A stretch of DNA of 64,000 nucleotides from Desulfobacteraceae bacterium (GCA_024225635.1 JAAEMK010000895.1:1-64000), one strand, 5' to 3'. Counted from the stretch's first letter, positions 9,943-18,051 are shown. Program-made: numbers and translations. Notes: generated by a model not told the origin, from the letters alone.

Positions 9943-10281
9943 TCAGCATATTTGGTCCCTCCGGATCTCCGGAAGGCGGCGGATGAGGGACGCCATTTCA
10001 GGATCATCCTCCATCCAGCACTTAATTCTGCCAAGCAGACTTGCCACATAGGGATTGTCCCTTCCGTCCGAAAGGCTGTAGTTGACCCAGCGTTCATCCC
10101 GTGCGGAATTGACGAACCCGGCCTGTTCCAGGACCTTCAAATGCTTTGACACCGTTGGCTGCGCAAGTCCCAGGGCATGGGTAAGTTCACACACGCACAT
10201 CACCTTGTGCTGAAGCATCTTTAGAATTTTGACCCTGCTGGAATCAGACAGGGCCTTGCAAACCTTGACAAACGCCTTCAT
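9943..10281 (-). CDS. ArsR-family winged-helix repressor
   Basis: 112 residues. The fold is typical: ALSDSSRVKILKML in helix 1, then VMCVCELTHALGLAQPTVSK where the CVCEL motif is the alpha-3 metal-thiolate site of ArsR/SmtB proteins, and a wing ending in VNYSLSD. It should repress a metal or metalloid resistance gene and let go when As(III), Cd(II) or a similar ion binds the cysteines. The neighbouring CDF transporter, which converges on it with a 47-base gap, is a plausible but unproven target. No arsenic permease or reductase is present in the window. Confidence 0.9.
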   Translation of the reverse strand: MKAFVKVCKALSDSSRVKILKMLQHKVMCVCELTHALGLAQPTVSKHLKVLEQAGFVNSARDERWVNYSLSDGRDNPYVASLLGRIKCWMEDDPEMASLIRRLPEIRRDQIC

Positions 10282-10346
10282 AGTTACCCCACATTCCTTT
10301 TAAAGACACAACTCTTCCCGAAAAAAAATCTACCTGAAAATGACGT

Positions 10347-10365
10347 CCGGAAAAACCGTTTCCGG
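10347..10365 (-). terminator. Hairpin between the PHA synthase-like gene and arsR
   Basis: A 7-bp inverted repeat (CCGGAAA / TTTCCGG, 5-base loop) lies just past the stop of the leftward synthase-like gene; a run of eight T on the minus strand occurs about 16 bases further on. It could equally be an operator in front of arsR. Confidence 0.3.
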
Positions 10366-10388
10366 GTGGATTTACTCTACCCTTTGAC

Positions 10389-12275
10389 CTAGGGTTTTGC
10401 TTTTTTCCTGGTTGTCTTTCCGCCTCCCCCGCCGCTCTTTTTATCCCGGGAGGGTGAGGAAATTTCAGCCATGGCTTTTTCAGGGGCTGCCTTTTTCACA
10501 ACTTTTTCAACCGTTTTTTTGGGGGAAGTTGAAGCGGGCGTTGCCTCCTTGGCAGGCTTAGGCTTGGACTCCTTGGCCGGTTTAGCCGTTTTTTTAAAAG
10601 GAGCCGCCTTTTTGGCAGGAGCCGCCTTTTTGGGGGCCGGCCGCTTGGGGGACTTGGGGGTTGCCGTTTTTGTTTCAGGGCCCGGGCTCTTCTTCAGGGG
10701 CGCTTCCACTGGTTTCACAGCTTCGTCAAGGGCCTTGTCAAGATCGAGATGAAACCGCACCGGACCACGGGCCTGATTCTTTCCGAACCGTGTGTGCAGG
10801 GCACAGGCGGATTCCGGGTTTGACCATGAGGTTGCGATGGCCACATGTCCCTTGGGGAACGGGGTCACCTCCGCATCCACATAATCAAGGGGAGCAAGGG
10901 CTGTCTCCTTTTCCACAAGATCGTCATGTTCGCCGTAACAGATAAGCCAGGAAATGTTCTTCTCGTTTATCCGTTTGAGGTTGAGTTCTCTGTCGAACAT
11001 CTTCACAGGCAGGGTGCCGTCCTCGGTAATCGGAACGTTGTAGGAAGCAAAGCTCATCTCGGTGACGGCAAGGGGAAGGTCGGAGCGTTCGTTCTGGAGC
11101 CAGTAATTGAGGGCCGCAGCGGTCTTGCTGATTTTTACCGGTTTTTCATTTTTCCCTGTCACCATGGCCATGTCCCGGAGAAAGGAAACCATGGGCGCCT
11201 CGGCCTCGATGCTCTTGAGCTTGTAGACCCAGCCCATGAGCAATCCGTCCGCGACCTTGTTGCCGCTGGCGAGGGTCTTGGTGCCGTAGCGGAGATCATT
11301 GAACCGCATGGGCAACTTTTTCAAGAATTTTCCAAGCCCGGTGCTCCGGGTGCCGTCCATGGGCGCCACGCAGCTGATAAAGGCGTCCACCAGATCGTCA
11401 AGTTCACCTGACAACAGGTTGCACAGGGCCGTGTACCCCCCCTGGCAATACCCGTTCAGGGTCACGGGCTTCCCGTGTTCAGCCTTTATTTTTTCACAGA
11501 ATTCGCGGGTATCCAGGGCATCCGCCTCAATGGTCATGGTCTGAAACGCAGGCGTGGTCTCTATGTCCTTCATGACGCGAATATAGGTGGGAATCCCCTG
11601 GTTGGCGAAACTGTGGGCATAGCTTTTGTTCTCGCCGGGCAGAAAGGAAAGGATGTTGCTTCCCAGGACATAGGGCGGAATAATGAGCACCGGCTTCATC
11701 CCCATATCGGTCCTGACCGATTTATCGCTCGGAGCGACCCGATAGACGATAAACCGGTCGCTCTCCGCCAGTTTCGGATGCTCCCCCCGTTCAAAATGAA
11801 AACCGTACTCAGGCTCGATATCCTGAATAGCCTGGGGAAATCGCTTTGTAACGTTAAAGATCATCCTGGACTGCCGGGAGACGAAACCATCCAGCTTTTC
11901 GCCCTTGAGGTTGAACAGGGTGTTATACCAGGAAGTCACCCCTCTTTTAAGTTCCCGGCTGTTGTACTGGTCCAGGGCGTTGAGGGTTCCTCCAAAATAC
12001 CGGGTCAATAGATCAATGTTGAATTCAAGCAGCCCCATGTAGGCGCTGAAACTCTCCAGGGGCGATTTACAGAACAACCGTGTGATCTCAACGTTGCTGA
12101 AATAGTTGGTGGAGATCAGTAACGGCAGAAAGAATTCACTGTTATACTTGGACAATCCCTGGAACAGCTCCTGGGCCGTGCTGACCTGGTCGGCAAAAAA
12201 ATCCGGCTGGGAGGCCATGGTCCGGACAAGGGTCTCCATTGAAAAGCTGTTGAACTCCACATCACTGGTGTGCAT
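10389..12275 (-). CDS. PHA synthase-like alpha/beta hydrolase with basic Lys/Ala/Pro-rich tail
   Basis: 628 residues from the ATG at 12275, which has AGGAGA upstream; longer readings run into the phasin gene. Residues about 190-500 form an alpha/beta-hydrolase core with the polymerase box GYCQGG (Cys277), a following Asp (GEHDD, near 451) and His477 (FPKGHVAIATSW), the Cys-Asp-His triad of PHA synthases. The N-terminal region resembles long class I synthases more than the 357-residue class III subunit at 14883. The last ~107 residues are a low-complexity basic tail of KKAAPAKKAA-like runs, as in AlgP/histone-H1-like proteins, which may bind DNA, RNA or the granule surface. It follows two phasin-like genes. 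Polymerising activity is inferred, not shown. Confidence 0.8.
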   Translation of the reverse strand: MHTSDVEFNSFSMETLVRTMASQPDFFADQVSTAQELFQGLSKYNSEFFLPLLISTNYFSNVEITRLFCKSPLESFSAYMGLLEFNIDLLTRYFGGTLNALDQYNSRELKRGVTSWYNTLFNLKGEKLDGFVSRQSRMIFNVTKRFPQAIQDIEPEYGFHFERGEHPKLAESDRFIVYRVAPSDKSVRTDMGMKPVLIIPPYVLGSNILSFLPGENKSYAHSFANQGIPTYIRVMKDIETTPAFQTMTIEADALDTREFCEKIKAEHGKPVTLNGYCQGGYTALCNLLSGELDDLVDAFISCVAPMDGTRSTGLGKFLKKLPMRFNDLRYGTKTLASGNKVADGLLMGWVYKLKSIEAEAPMVSFLRDMAMVTGKNEKPVKISKTAAALNYWLQNERSDLPLAVTEMSFASYNVPITEDGTLPVKMFDRELNLKRINEKNISWLICYGEHDDLVEKETALAPLDYVDAEVTPFPKGHVAIATSWSNPESACALHTRFGKNQARGPVRFHLDLDKALDEAVKPVEAPLKKSPGPETKTATPKSPKRPAPKKAAPAKKAAPFKKTAKPAKESKPKPAKEATPASTSPKKTVEKVVKKAAPEKAMAEISSPSRDKKSGGGGGKTTRKKAKP

Positions 12276-12304
12276 AGCATTGTCTCCTATGGGAGTACTG
12301 CTTG

Positions 12305-12330
12305 TGCCGGCAGGAGCGCGCCTGCCGGCA
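12305..12330 (-). promoter_or_regulatory. Strong intercistronic hairpin between phasin-like gene and synthase-like gene
   Basis: A perfect 10-bp stem (TGCCGGCAGG / CCTGCCGGCA) with a 6-base loop sits 13 bases after the phasin-like stop and 30 bases before the next start. It has no T-run, so it looks like an mRNA-stabilising or attenuating element that would raise phasin output over synthase output. Confidence 0.5.
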
Positions 12331-12342
12331 GGTCTGGGGTTA

Positions 12343-12621
12343 CTATTTTTTGGCCGGTTTTGCCGGGGGGCCGAACATCTCCCTTGCCTTGGAGAAACTG
12401 GTATCCACAAAATTCTTGTAATCGTCCAGGCTCTTCTGGCAGGTTTCATTCCAGTAGCTGCACATCTTTTTCCCATCCTCCGGAAGCCAGGGATTCTGAT
12501 CCATGGACAGGTTCATCCACGCTTCCCCCTGGGACTGAAATGTTTTCATCATGTTAAAGGTGTTGTTAAACATCACCTGCTGAAAATCCACCATCTGGCT
12601 AAAGTTTTTGGTTGCTTCCAT
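12343..12621 (-). CDS. Small phasin-like protein (second copy)
   Basis: 92 residues, helical and amphipathic, with no signal peptide. It begins MEATKNF and shares a layout with the upstream protein at 12645 (MEATK start, F-Q-x3-F-x-N, PW, EGKK/DGKK, D-x-YKNF), so the two are tandem paralogues. Small helical proteins of this sort next to PHA synthase genes coat storage granules (phasins). A short Pro/Ala/Lys end (PPAKPAKK) echoes the tail of the synthase-like protein. It is 23 bases from its paralogue. The phasin call rests mainly on context and composition. Confidence 0.65.
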   Translation of the reverse strand: MEATKNFSQMVDFQQVMFNNTFNMMKTFQSQGEAWMNLSMDQNPWLPEDGKKMCSYWNETCQKSLDDYKNFVDTSFSKAREMFGPPAKPAKK

Positions 12622-12644
12622 GGAACCTCCTTATGAGTGCGGGA

Positions 12645-12905
12645 TTATTTGAGATCAAACAGGGTGTCAAAGTTCTTGTAACCATCGTCAATGGTTTTCT
12701 TGAATTCACCCCTGGTCTTTTTGGAGAATTCCATGCCGCTGTCCATGGCCTTTTTGCCCTCGGCCGTAACCCAGGGAAGCTGGGTTAAAAAGCTGCTAAC
12801 CATGGTTTCGGTCTGATCCTGGACAATGCACATGGCATTGTAGCTGTTGTCGAAAAATGATTTCTGAAAACCGACCACCTGCTTTGCGAGTTTTGTTGCT
12901 TCCAT
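12645..12905 (-). CDS. Small phasin-like protein (first copy)
   Basis: 86 residues from the ATG at 12905, chosen for the GGAGT ten bases upstream and for agreement with its paralogue; the frame is open for 27 more codons upstream without a ribosome site. Predicted all-helical, with heptad-like spacing (FQKSFFDNSYNAMCIVQDQTE). First gene of the leftward PHA unit, about 240 bases downstream of a near-consensus promoter (13149-13177). It probably binds the surface of PHA granules and sets their size and number. This is inferred from the paralogue pair and from the two PHA synthase genes around it. Confidence 0.65.
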   Translation of the reverse strand: MEATKLAKQVVGFQKSFFDNSYNAMCIVQDQTETMVSSFLTQLPWVTAEGKKAMDSGMEFSKKTRGEFKKTIDDGYKNFDTLFDLK

Positions 12906-13148
12906 AATCGAGACTCCTTTTTTGGGGTTAATTGAAACTTTTTTGCGGTTAAGTTGATTCAAACGAAGCGATATCGTACCGAACATCCATCCCAGGGGTT
13001 GACAAGCCGAACACTGTCACGCCAGACACAGGATCGTAATTACCTTGTTTTGATGGAATTTTGTGAGTTGCCGGGGATGTTTCGCGCATCCACACTACAG
13101 AGGTATCTGCCACGGCATCATTCATCTAACTTTCGTTTCGTATGGCAC

Positions 13149-13177
13149 ATAATAGGGGGACGAAAAGATGTTGTCAA
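13149..13177 (-). promoter_or_regulatory. Sigma-70 promoter for the phasin/synthase unit
   Basis: On the minus strand TTGACA (13177-13172) is followed after 17 bases by TATTAT (13154-13149). The predicted start near 13142 leaves a leader of about 237 bases before the first phasin-like gene. Confidence 0.65.
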
Positions 13178-13293
13178 GGGAAAAATGATGCATCGCACAA
13201 TTTTAATATTCCATACGATAAATCTGGGTTTTTAAGCCTTTTCACCTGTCATTTCAAGAGGTTAAGCCAAAAATCGCCTTGGAAAATTAGCCA

Positions 13294-13322
13294 TTGACAT
13301 CATTATTGTTGCGCTGTAAGAT
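13294..13322 (+). promoter_or_regulatory. Sigma-70 promoter for the phaR-phaE-phaC unit
   Basis: TTGACA (13294-13299), 17-base spacer, TAAGAT (13317-13322), about 120 bases before the GTG start of phaR. Confidence 0.7.
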
Positions 13323-13327
13323 GCAAC
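13308..13327. promoter_or_regulatory. Inverted repeat over the phaR -10 box (possible PhaR operator)
   Basis: GTTGC and GCAAC flank ten bases that contain the -10 box. Known PhaR sites are TGC/GCA-type palindromes, and PhaR proteins repress themselves and phasin genes, so self-control here is plausible but inferred. Confidence 0.4.
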
Positions 13328-13449
13328 GTAAATTACAAATTACAAGTTCTGAAGTTCGAAAGATACACACTTCCCAAGCTCGTTATATTGCCAGTTGAAC
13401 AACATCTATATTATTTAACAGCGTTCACACGAACCAGGGGAAAAACAGA

Positions 13450-13902
13450 GTGGCCAATACCATACGCATAAAAAAGTATCCCAACCGACGGCTCTACGAC
13501 ACGGGAAAGAGTGTCTATGTAACCCTCCAGGATGTCTCGGACTCTATTAAAAAGGGGCACAGGATCGAAGTCGTTGACGTGAAAACCGGGGAAGACGTCA
13601 CGGCCTTTGTCCTGACCCAGATCATCATGAACAAGGCCAAGGAAGCAAACTCCCTGCTGCCGGTCTCCCTTCTCCACCTGGTCATACAATACGGCGAAAA
13701 CATTCTCCACGATTTTTTCGACCGTCACCTGGAAAAAACCATGGAAAACTACCTGGAATACAGGAAAGCAATGGATGACCAGGTCCAGGCCTACCTTGAG
13801 ATGGGCATGGATTTTTCAAATCTTGCCGAAAAGACCTTAAAAGAGCTGGATCCCATGCGGTTCTTTTCCGCCGCATTGGGAAACAGCGACGATAAGAAGT
13901 AA
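13450..13902 (+). CDS. phaR: PhaR, polyhydroxyalkanoate-responsive repressor
   Basis: 150 residues from a GTG start. The N-terminal PHB-accumulation DNA-binding domain is unmistakable (RIKKYPNRRLYDT), followed by the PHB-accumulation regulatory domain (LLHLVIQYGENILHDFFDRH). PhaR binds DNA near phasin and pha genes and leaves it to bind the surface of nascent PHA granules, so phasin appears only when polymer is made. It is the first gene of the rightward pha unit and sits beside the divergent phasin promoter. The C-terminal end (FSNLAEKTLKELDPMRFF) is like the usual amphipathic tail. Confident by family and context. Confidence 0.92.
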   Translation: MANTIRIKKYPNRRLYDTGKSVYVTLQDVSDSIKKGHRIEVVDVKTGEDVTAFVLTQIIMNKAKEANSLLPVSLLHLVIQYGENILHDFFDRHLEKTMENYLEYRKAMDDQVQAYLEMGMDFSNLAEKTLKELDPMRFFSAALGNSDDKK

Positions 13903-13941
13903 TGTTGAGCGATTTTTTTTAACTGAACAACGGAGCAGGAC

Positions 13942-14862
13942 ATGACAAAACAGAAGACCACCACACCCTTGCATGGGGATCTTGTCTCTTCATGGATGAA
14001 CATGGCCACCAGTTTCTGGGACAATGCGACAAAAATGCAGGATCCGGGAGGGGCTTCCCCTGAAAGCCAGGACTCCCAAGAGAGCCGGGAAACCAAAGAC
14101 AGCACCGGATACAACAACTTTGAGTCCTGGCAAACCACTAGCAAGAATCTCGCCTCTTTCCTGAAACTGATGACAAGTCCCGAGAACCAGGGCTCGGTCA
14201 CCAAGGGCATGGGCAGCCTCTACGAAATGCTGCTGCAGATGTCGGATGACTCGGTTGAAAACACCATGGAGTTCCAGGAGCAGTTCCTCAACACCATGAC
14301 GGCCATCGGCCAGCGGACAAAGCCCTACAACTTTGAAGATATCGACCACAACATGTTTGAGTCGTTTCGCACCCTTTACGAACAGGAGTTCCAGAAATAT
14401 CTCCAGATTCCCCAGCTCGGGCTGCCGCGATTCTACCAGGAGGGTATCGCAACCCTCGTGGACAAGTTCAACCTCTTCCACTTTCACCTGTCCGAGCTTG
14501 GCTATCTCTTTTCAGTCCCCATCGAGAAGACCAACCGGGTGATGCAGGATAAAATGGAGGGGATGCTCAACAAGGGCGAATTTTTCGACGACACGAGCAA
14601 GGGGTATGACGAATGGGTGAAGATCCTTGAAGGGCACTACATGGTGCTGCTCAAATCCCCAAAGTACACACAGGTTCTCAAGGAGACCATCGACGCCATG
14701 GCAGGCTACAGGAATGCCAGGGACGAGGTGCTCTGCCACGTGTTGAAACTGTTTCCCATCCCCACGAACCGGGAGATGGACGAAGTATACAAGGAACTCC
14801 ACACCTTAAAAAAACAACTCAAAGCACTTTCAAAAGAGATCGCCCAGCTTAAAGGGAAGTAA
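13942..14862 (+). CDS. phaE: Class III PHA synthase subunit PhaE
   Basis: 306 residues, acidic and mostly helical, with no catalytic motif. Length, the C-terminal coiled coil (DEVYKELHTLKKQLKALSKE) and position directly before a ~357-residue phaC match PhaE of class III synthases, which pairs with PhaC and is needed for polymerisation. The N-terminal part has a Ser/Glu-rich disordered stretch (about 36-56). ATG preceded by CGGAGCAGG. Gap to phaC is 20 bases, so the two are surely co-transcribed. PhaE proteins vary widely in sequence, so the call leans on context as well as on form. Confidence 0.85.
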   Translation: MTKQKTTTPLHGDLVSSWMNMATSFWDNATKMQDPGGASPESQDSQESRETKDSTGYNNFESWQTTSKNLASFLKLMTSPENQGSVTKGMGSLYEMLLQMSDDSVENTMEFQEQFLNTMTAIGQRTKPYNFEDIDHNMFESFRTLYEQEFQKYLQIPQLGLPRFYQEGIATLVDKFNLFHFHLSELGYLFSVPIEKTNRVMQDKMEGMLNKGEFFDDTSKGYDEWVKILEGHYMVLLKSPKYTQVLKETIDAMAGYRNARDEVLCHVLKLFPIPTNREMDEVYKELHTLKKQLKALSKEIAQLKGK

Positions 14863-14882
14863 TTTTCAGAGGAGAAACCACC

Positions 14883-15956
14883 ATGACAACCACTAAGATT
14901 CCAGTGGATCTTATTCTGAACAATCTGTCAAAACAGCATAAAACAACCAAGAAACGCATCAAAAAAGGGGGGGAGCTTCTGACCGGGGAACTTGAGACCG
15001 AACTTGCCACCACCCCCTACGAAATCGTTTACACGGAGGACCGGATCAAGCTCAAGCATTACCGGCCCGAAAAACCCACCGGCAAAACACCGCTGCTCGT
15101 GGTCTACGCCCTGATCAACCGGGAGACCATGCTCGATCTCCAGCCTGAAAGGAGCGTGGTCGAGACCTTTCTGGAAAAGGGCGTCGAGGTGTTCATGATC
15201 GACTGGGGCTATCCCACCCGGAAAGACCAGTACCAGACCATCGGCGACCATGTAGAGGGCTACATGGACAACGTCGTCGATTTCATCATTGCGAAAAGCG
15301 GCGCGCCAAAGATCAACCTCATGGGCATCTGCATGGGCGGCACCTTTTCCGTGATCTATTCGGCCCTCTTTCCGGAAAAGATCAAAAACCTGGTCACCAC
15401 GGTAACACCCACCAACTTTGACACGGACCAGGGCCTGCTGCACATCTGGCTGAAGGATACGGCCGCCGATCTTTTGGGCAACACCTACGGCAACATGCCG
15501 GGGGACCTGATGAACCTGGGCTTTCTCCTGCTCAACCCTGCCAGGCTCATGATCGACAAATATGTGGGGTTCTTCAACAACATGGACAACAAGATTTTTG
15601 TCGAAAACTTCATCCGCATGGAAAAATGGATCTTTGACAGCCCGGATGTGCCGGCGGCAACCTTTAAGCAGTTCATCAACGACTGCTACAAGCACAACCT
15701 GCTCATCCAGAACAAGATGGAGGTGGACGGCAGCCTGGTGGACCTGAAGCGGATCACCATGCCGTTACTGAATTTCTACGGGAAATACGACCATCTGGTC
15801 CCGCCCGAGGCCTGCGAACTTCTGACCGGTGCGGTGGGTTCCACCGACACCGAGGACATCTGTTTCAACACCGGCCACATCGGCATATATGTGAGTAAAA
15901 AATGCCAGGAGGGATTCGCGCCCAAGATCGTAGAGTGGTTAAACGAGAGGGAGTGA
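14883..15956 (+). CDS. phaC: Class III polyhydroxyalkanoate synthase catalytic subunit
   Basis: 357 residues. The catalytic triad matches the Allochromatium class III enzyme almost position for position: Cys150 in GICMGG, Asp303 in GKYDHLV, His332 in NTGHIGIY. The enzyme joins (R)-3-hydroxyacyl-CoA units into storage polyester and acts with PhaE at the granule surface. AGAGGAGAAACCACC precedes the ATG. A basic N-terminal stretch (KQHKTTKKRIKKGG) comes before the hydrolase core. It lies between phaE and a GAF protein in a continuous rightward unit that ends with a PhaJ-like hydratase. Very confident. Confidence 0.96.
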   Translation: MTTTKIPVDLILNNLSKQHKTTKKRIKKGGELLTGELETELATTPYEIVYTEDRIKLKHYRPEKPTGKTPLLVVYALINRETMLDLQPERSVVETFLEKGVEVFMIDWGYPTRKDQYQTIGDHVEGYMDNVVDFIIAKSGAPKINLMGICMGGTFSVIYSALFPEKIKNLVTTVTPTNFDTDQGLLHIWLKDTAADLLGNTYGNMPGDLMNLGFLLLNPARLMIDKYVGFFNNMDNKIFVENFIRMEKWIFDSPDVPAATFKQFINDCYKHNLLIQNKMEVDGSLVDLKRITMPLLNFYGKYDHLVPPEACELLTGAVGSTDTEDICFNTGHIGIYVSKKCQEGFAPKIVEWLNERE

Positions 15957-15984
15957 CCGTCAACCAACCCCAATGGAGAACCCA

Positions 15985-17031
15985 ATGAGAAACTGCAACG
16001 CCTATTTTAAGACATTTTGCCGCATCAGCAATTCCATGCAAAGCACCTTTGAAATGGAAGAAGTTCTCAATCTCATCGTCAACAGCGCAGTCCAGGCCAT
16101 GGATGCAAAGGCAAGTTCTTTGTTCCTGAAAAACGGACAGGGGGATGTGTTTTTTCCGGTGGCCCAGACCGGTCTCTCCGACGCCTATGTCCACGCGGCG
16201 CCGGAAAAGGCCCAGGCCCTGACCAGGGATATCCTGAAGCAGGGGGGCTACCTTGCGGTCAAGGACGCCACCTCGGACCCCCGGACCGAACACCATGCTG
16301 GAAAACAGTCGGAAGGGATCGCATCCATCCTCGTGGTCCCGGTTATCGCGGAGGAAAAGCCCATCGGCACCCTCTCCCTCTACACGGCGAAACCCAGGGA
16401 TTTTGACAAACTCGATATCGAGTTTTTAGGCGCCCTGGCCGACCAGGGCGGCATGGCGATCCAGAAGGCCCGGTTCATCAAGCGGAAGAAAGACAATGCC
16501 GCGCTGCTCCTCTCCATCACGGAGGATCTCAATTCATCCCTGGACATCAAGCATATCCTGCACATCATGTCGTCGGAAATCGCGGAGGCGTTCAACGTCA
16601 AGGGCGCCTCGGTCCGGCTCATGGACGAGGAGAAAAAGGAGCTGAAACTGGTGGCCAGTTACGGCCTGAGCGAAGCCTACCTGAACAAGGGCCCGGTTTC
16701 GGCCGCCACCCTTTCCCACTCCCTTTCAAACACAATGGTGTGCATCAACCACCACAACGACAAAAGCGCCATCGACTACCTGGAGGAGAAAAAACAGGAA
16801 GGCATCGTCACCATGCTGAACCTGCCCATCACCGTCAAGGAGGAGGTCATCGGCATCCTGAGGATCTACTGCGATGAGGACAGGAAATTTTCCGAGGACG
16901 CCCTGACCCTGCTGAGGTCCCTGGCACGCCTTGGGGGACTTGCCATCCAGAACGCCTCCATGTATCTCCAGCTCCAGCAGGACAAGGAGAACCTGGAAAA
17001 AGAGATCTGGAGCCACCGCTCCTGGTTCTAA
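15985..17031 (+). CDS. Protein with two tandem GAF domains
   Basis: 348 residues from the ATG at 15985, which has GGAG eight bases upstream; an in-frame ATG four codons earlier lacks a ribosome site. Two GAF domains are visible (about 15-160 and 180-335): each has the helix with LNLIVNSAV or DIKHILHIMSSEI and a strand such as ASSLFLKNG or GASVRLMDEE. A short coiled coil ends the protein. There is no kinase, cyclase or DNA-binding output, so it may act by protein contact. It lies inside the pha unit, 28 bases after phaC and 25 bases before the PhaJ-like gene. A link to PHA control is an inference from that placement. Confidence 0.85.
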   Translation: MRNCNAYFKTFCRISNSMQSTFEMEEVLNLIVNSAVQAMDAKASSLFLKNGQGDVFFPVAQTGLSDAYVHAAPEKAQALTRDILKQGGYLAVKDATSDPRTEHHAGKQSEGIASILVVPVIAEEKPIGTLSLYTAKPRDFDKLDIEFLGALADQGGMAIQKARFIKRKKDNAALLLSITEDLNSSLDIKHILHIMSSEIAEAFNVKGASVRLMDEEKKELKLVASYGLSEAYLNKGPVSAATLSHSLSNTMVCINHHNDKSAIDYLEEKKQEGIVTMLNLPITVKEEVIGILRIYCDEDRKFSEDALTLLRSLARLGGLAIQNASMYLQLQQDKENLEKEIWSHRSWF

Positions 17032-17056
17032 CCCACCCGAAATCAAAGGAGGAACA

Positions 17057-17479
17057 GTGACAGGAAAAACCATCGAGGAGCTGAATCCCGGTGATTCAGC
17101 CCATTTCACGAAGACCGTGTCCGAGTCAGACATCTACCTCTATGCCGGCATCAGCGGCGACCTCAACCCGGCACACATCGACCATGAATATGCGTCAAAC
17201 ACCTTTTTCAAGGCCAGGATCGCCCATGGCATGCTCTCGGCCGGATTCATATCCGCCGTCATCGGGATGAAGCTGCCCGGTCCCGGCACCATTTACAGGG
17301 AACAGAATCTCAAGTTCCTGGCGCCTGTCCATATCGGGGACACCATCAGCGCCACCGTCGAGGTACTCGAGATCGATCCGGAAAGAAAAATAGTCACCCT
17401 GGCCACCCGCTGCTTCAACCAGGACAAGACCCTGGTGCTGGACGGCACGGCCCTGGTCAACCCCCCCAGGAAAAGATAG
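17057..17479 (+). CDS. phaJ: PhaJ-like (R)-specific enoyl-CoA hydratase (MaoC fold)
   Basis: 140 residues from a GTG preceded by AAAGGAGG; longer readings overlap the GAF gene. The hot-dog fold catalytic motif SGDLNPAHIDHEYA gives Asp35 and His40, with the same five-residue spacing as the Asp31/His36 pair of Aeromonas PhaJ. Such enzymes hydrate trans-2-enoyl-CoA from beta-oxidation to (R)-3-hydroxyacyl-CoA, the PHA synthase substrate. It closes the phaR-phaE-phaC-GAF unit, which supports this role over other MaoC dehydratases. Substrate chain length cannot be told. Confidence 0.85.
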   Translation: MTGKTIEELNPGDSAHFTKTVSESDIYLYAGISGDLNPAHIDHEYASNTFFKARIAHGMLSAGFISAVIGMKLPGPGTIYREQNLKFLAPVHIGDTISATVEVLEIDPERKIVTLATRCFNQDKTLVLDGTALVNPPRKR

Positions 17480-17518
17480 TAGGGGGGGACTCCCGGGACA
17501 CGACAGCCCAGCTATCCG

Positions 17519-17545
17519 TTGACAATCTCCACATTGTGGTATAAC
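17519..17545 (+). promoter_or_regulatory. Possible promoter for the HTH/two-CW gene
   Basis: TTGACA at 17519-17524 and TATAAC at 17540-17545 with a 15-base spacer (17 if TAACCT is used), about 55 bases before the start at 17600. Confidence 0.45.
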
Positions 17546-17599
17546 CTTTTTCCCATAATTCGATTTTTCAGAAAGCGAACCTTTAAGAAAAGAGCGATT

Positions 17600-18028
17600 A
17601 TGGAGAAACAGCAGTTCAAGGAGATCAGGGCGAGGCTCAACAAGACCCAGAAGGAGATGGCGCAGCTCATCGGGACATCGATCAAAGCGGTACACAGCTA
17701 CGAACAGGGGTGGAGACGGGTTCCCCACCATGTGGAACGGCAACTGCTGTTCCTGCTCTTCAGACGAAACGACAGCAACGACTCGGAAAAATGCTGGGAT
17801 ATCCTGGACTGCCCCGAAGAGCGCCGGGAAAACTGCCCTGCCTGGGAGTTCCATTCCGGGGATCTGTGCTGGTTCATCAACGGAACAATCTGCAGCGGCA
17901 AGGCCCATAAGACCTGGCAGGACAAAATCGAGGAGTGCCGCTCCTGCCCTGTTTTCGCAAGGCTGTTCAAATCGAACCGGAAAGTCATCAACAACAAGCA
18001 ACAAGGTTGCCCCGTTCTGCAGGAGTGA
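17600..18028 (+). CDS. HTH-XRE type protein with Cys/Trp-rich two-CW domain
   Basis: 142 residues from the ATG at 17600. The N-terminal ~55 residues are a helix-turn-helix of the XRE type (RLNKTQKEMAQLIGTSIKA). The rest is a cysteine-rich module with CW repeats: CWDILDCPEERRENCPAWEF, then LCWFINGTICSG, then CRSCPVF, resembling the two-CW domain of Deltaproteobacteria; eight or more cysteines could bind zinc or an Fe-S cluster. It stands alone between the pha unit and a crotonase gene, with its own likely promoter. A metal- or redox-sensing regulator is a fair guess. Target unknown. Confidence 0.75.
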   Translation: MEKQQFKEIRARLNKTQKEMAQLIGTSIKAVHSYEQGWRRVPHHVERQLLFLLFRRNDSNDSEKCWDILDCPEERRENCPAWEFHSGDLCWFINGTICSGKAHKTWQDKIEECRSCPVFARLFKSNRKVINNKQQGCPVLQE

Positions 18029-18051
18029 CAACCACGGGAACGGGCGCTACA

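Larger units (their letters stand above)
12906..13449. other. Divergent control region of the PHA locus
   Basis: This 544-base gene-free stretch separates the leftward phasin/synthase unit from the rightward phaR-phaE-phaC unit. It is AT-rich and holds two near-consensus sigma-70 promoters facing away from each other (listed separately), each followed by a long untranslated leader of about 120 to 240 bases. A GTTGC-N10-GCAAC repeat overlaps the rightward -10 box. No open frame within it looks coding. Confidence 0.7.

Noticed and set aside
12276-12476. N-terminal extension of the PHA synthase-like protein
   Set aside because: It would overlap the phasin gene and the intercistronic hairpin, is basic and unlike the family, while the ATG at 12275 has a good ribosome site.
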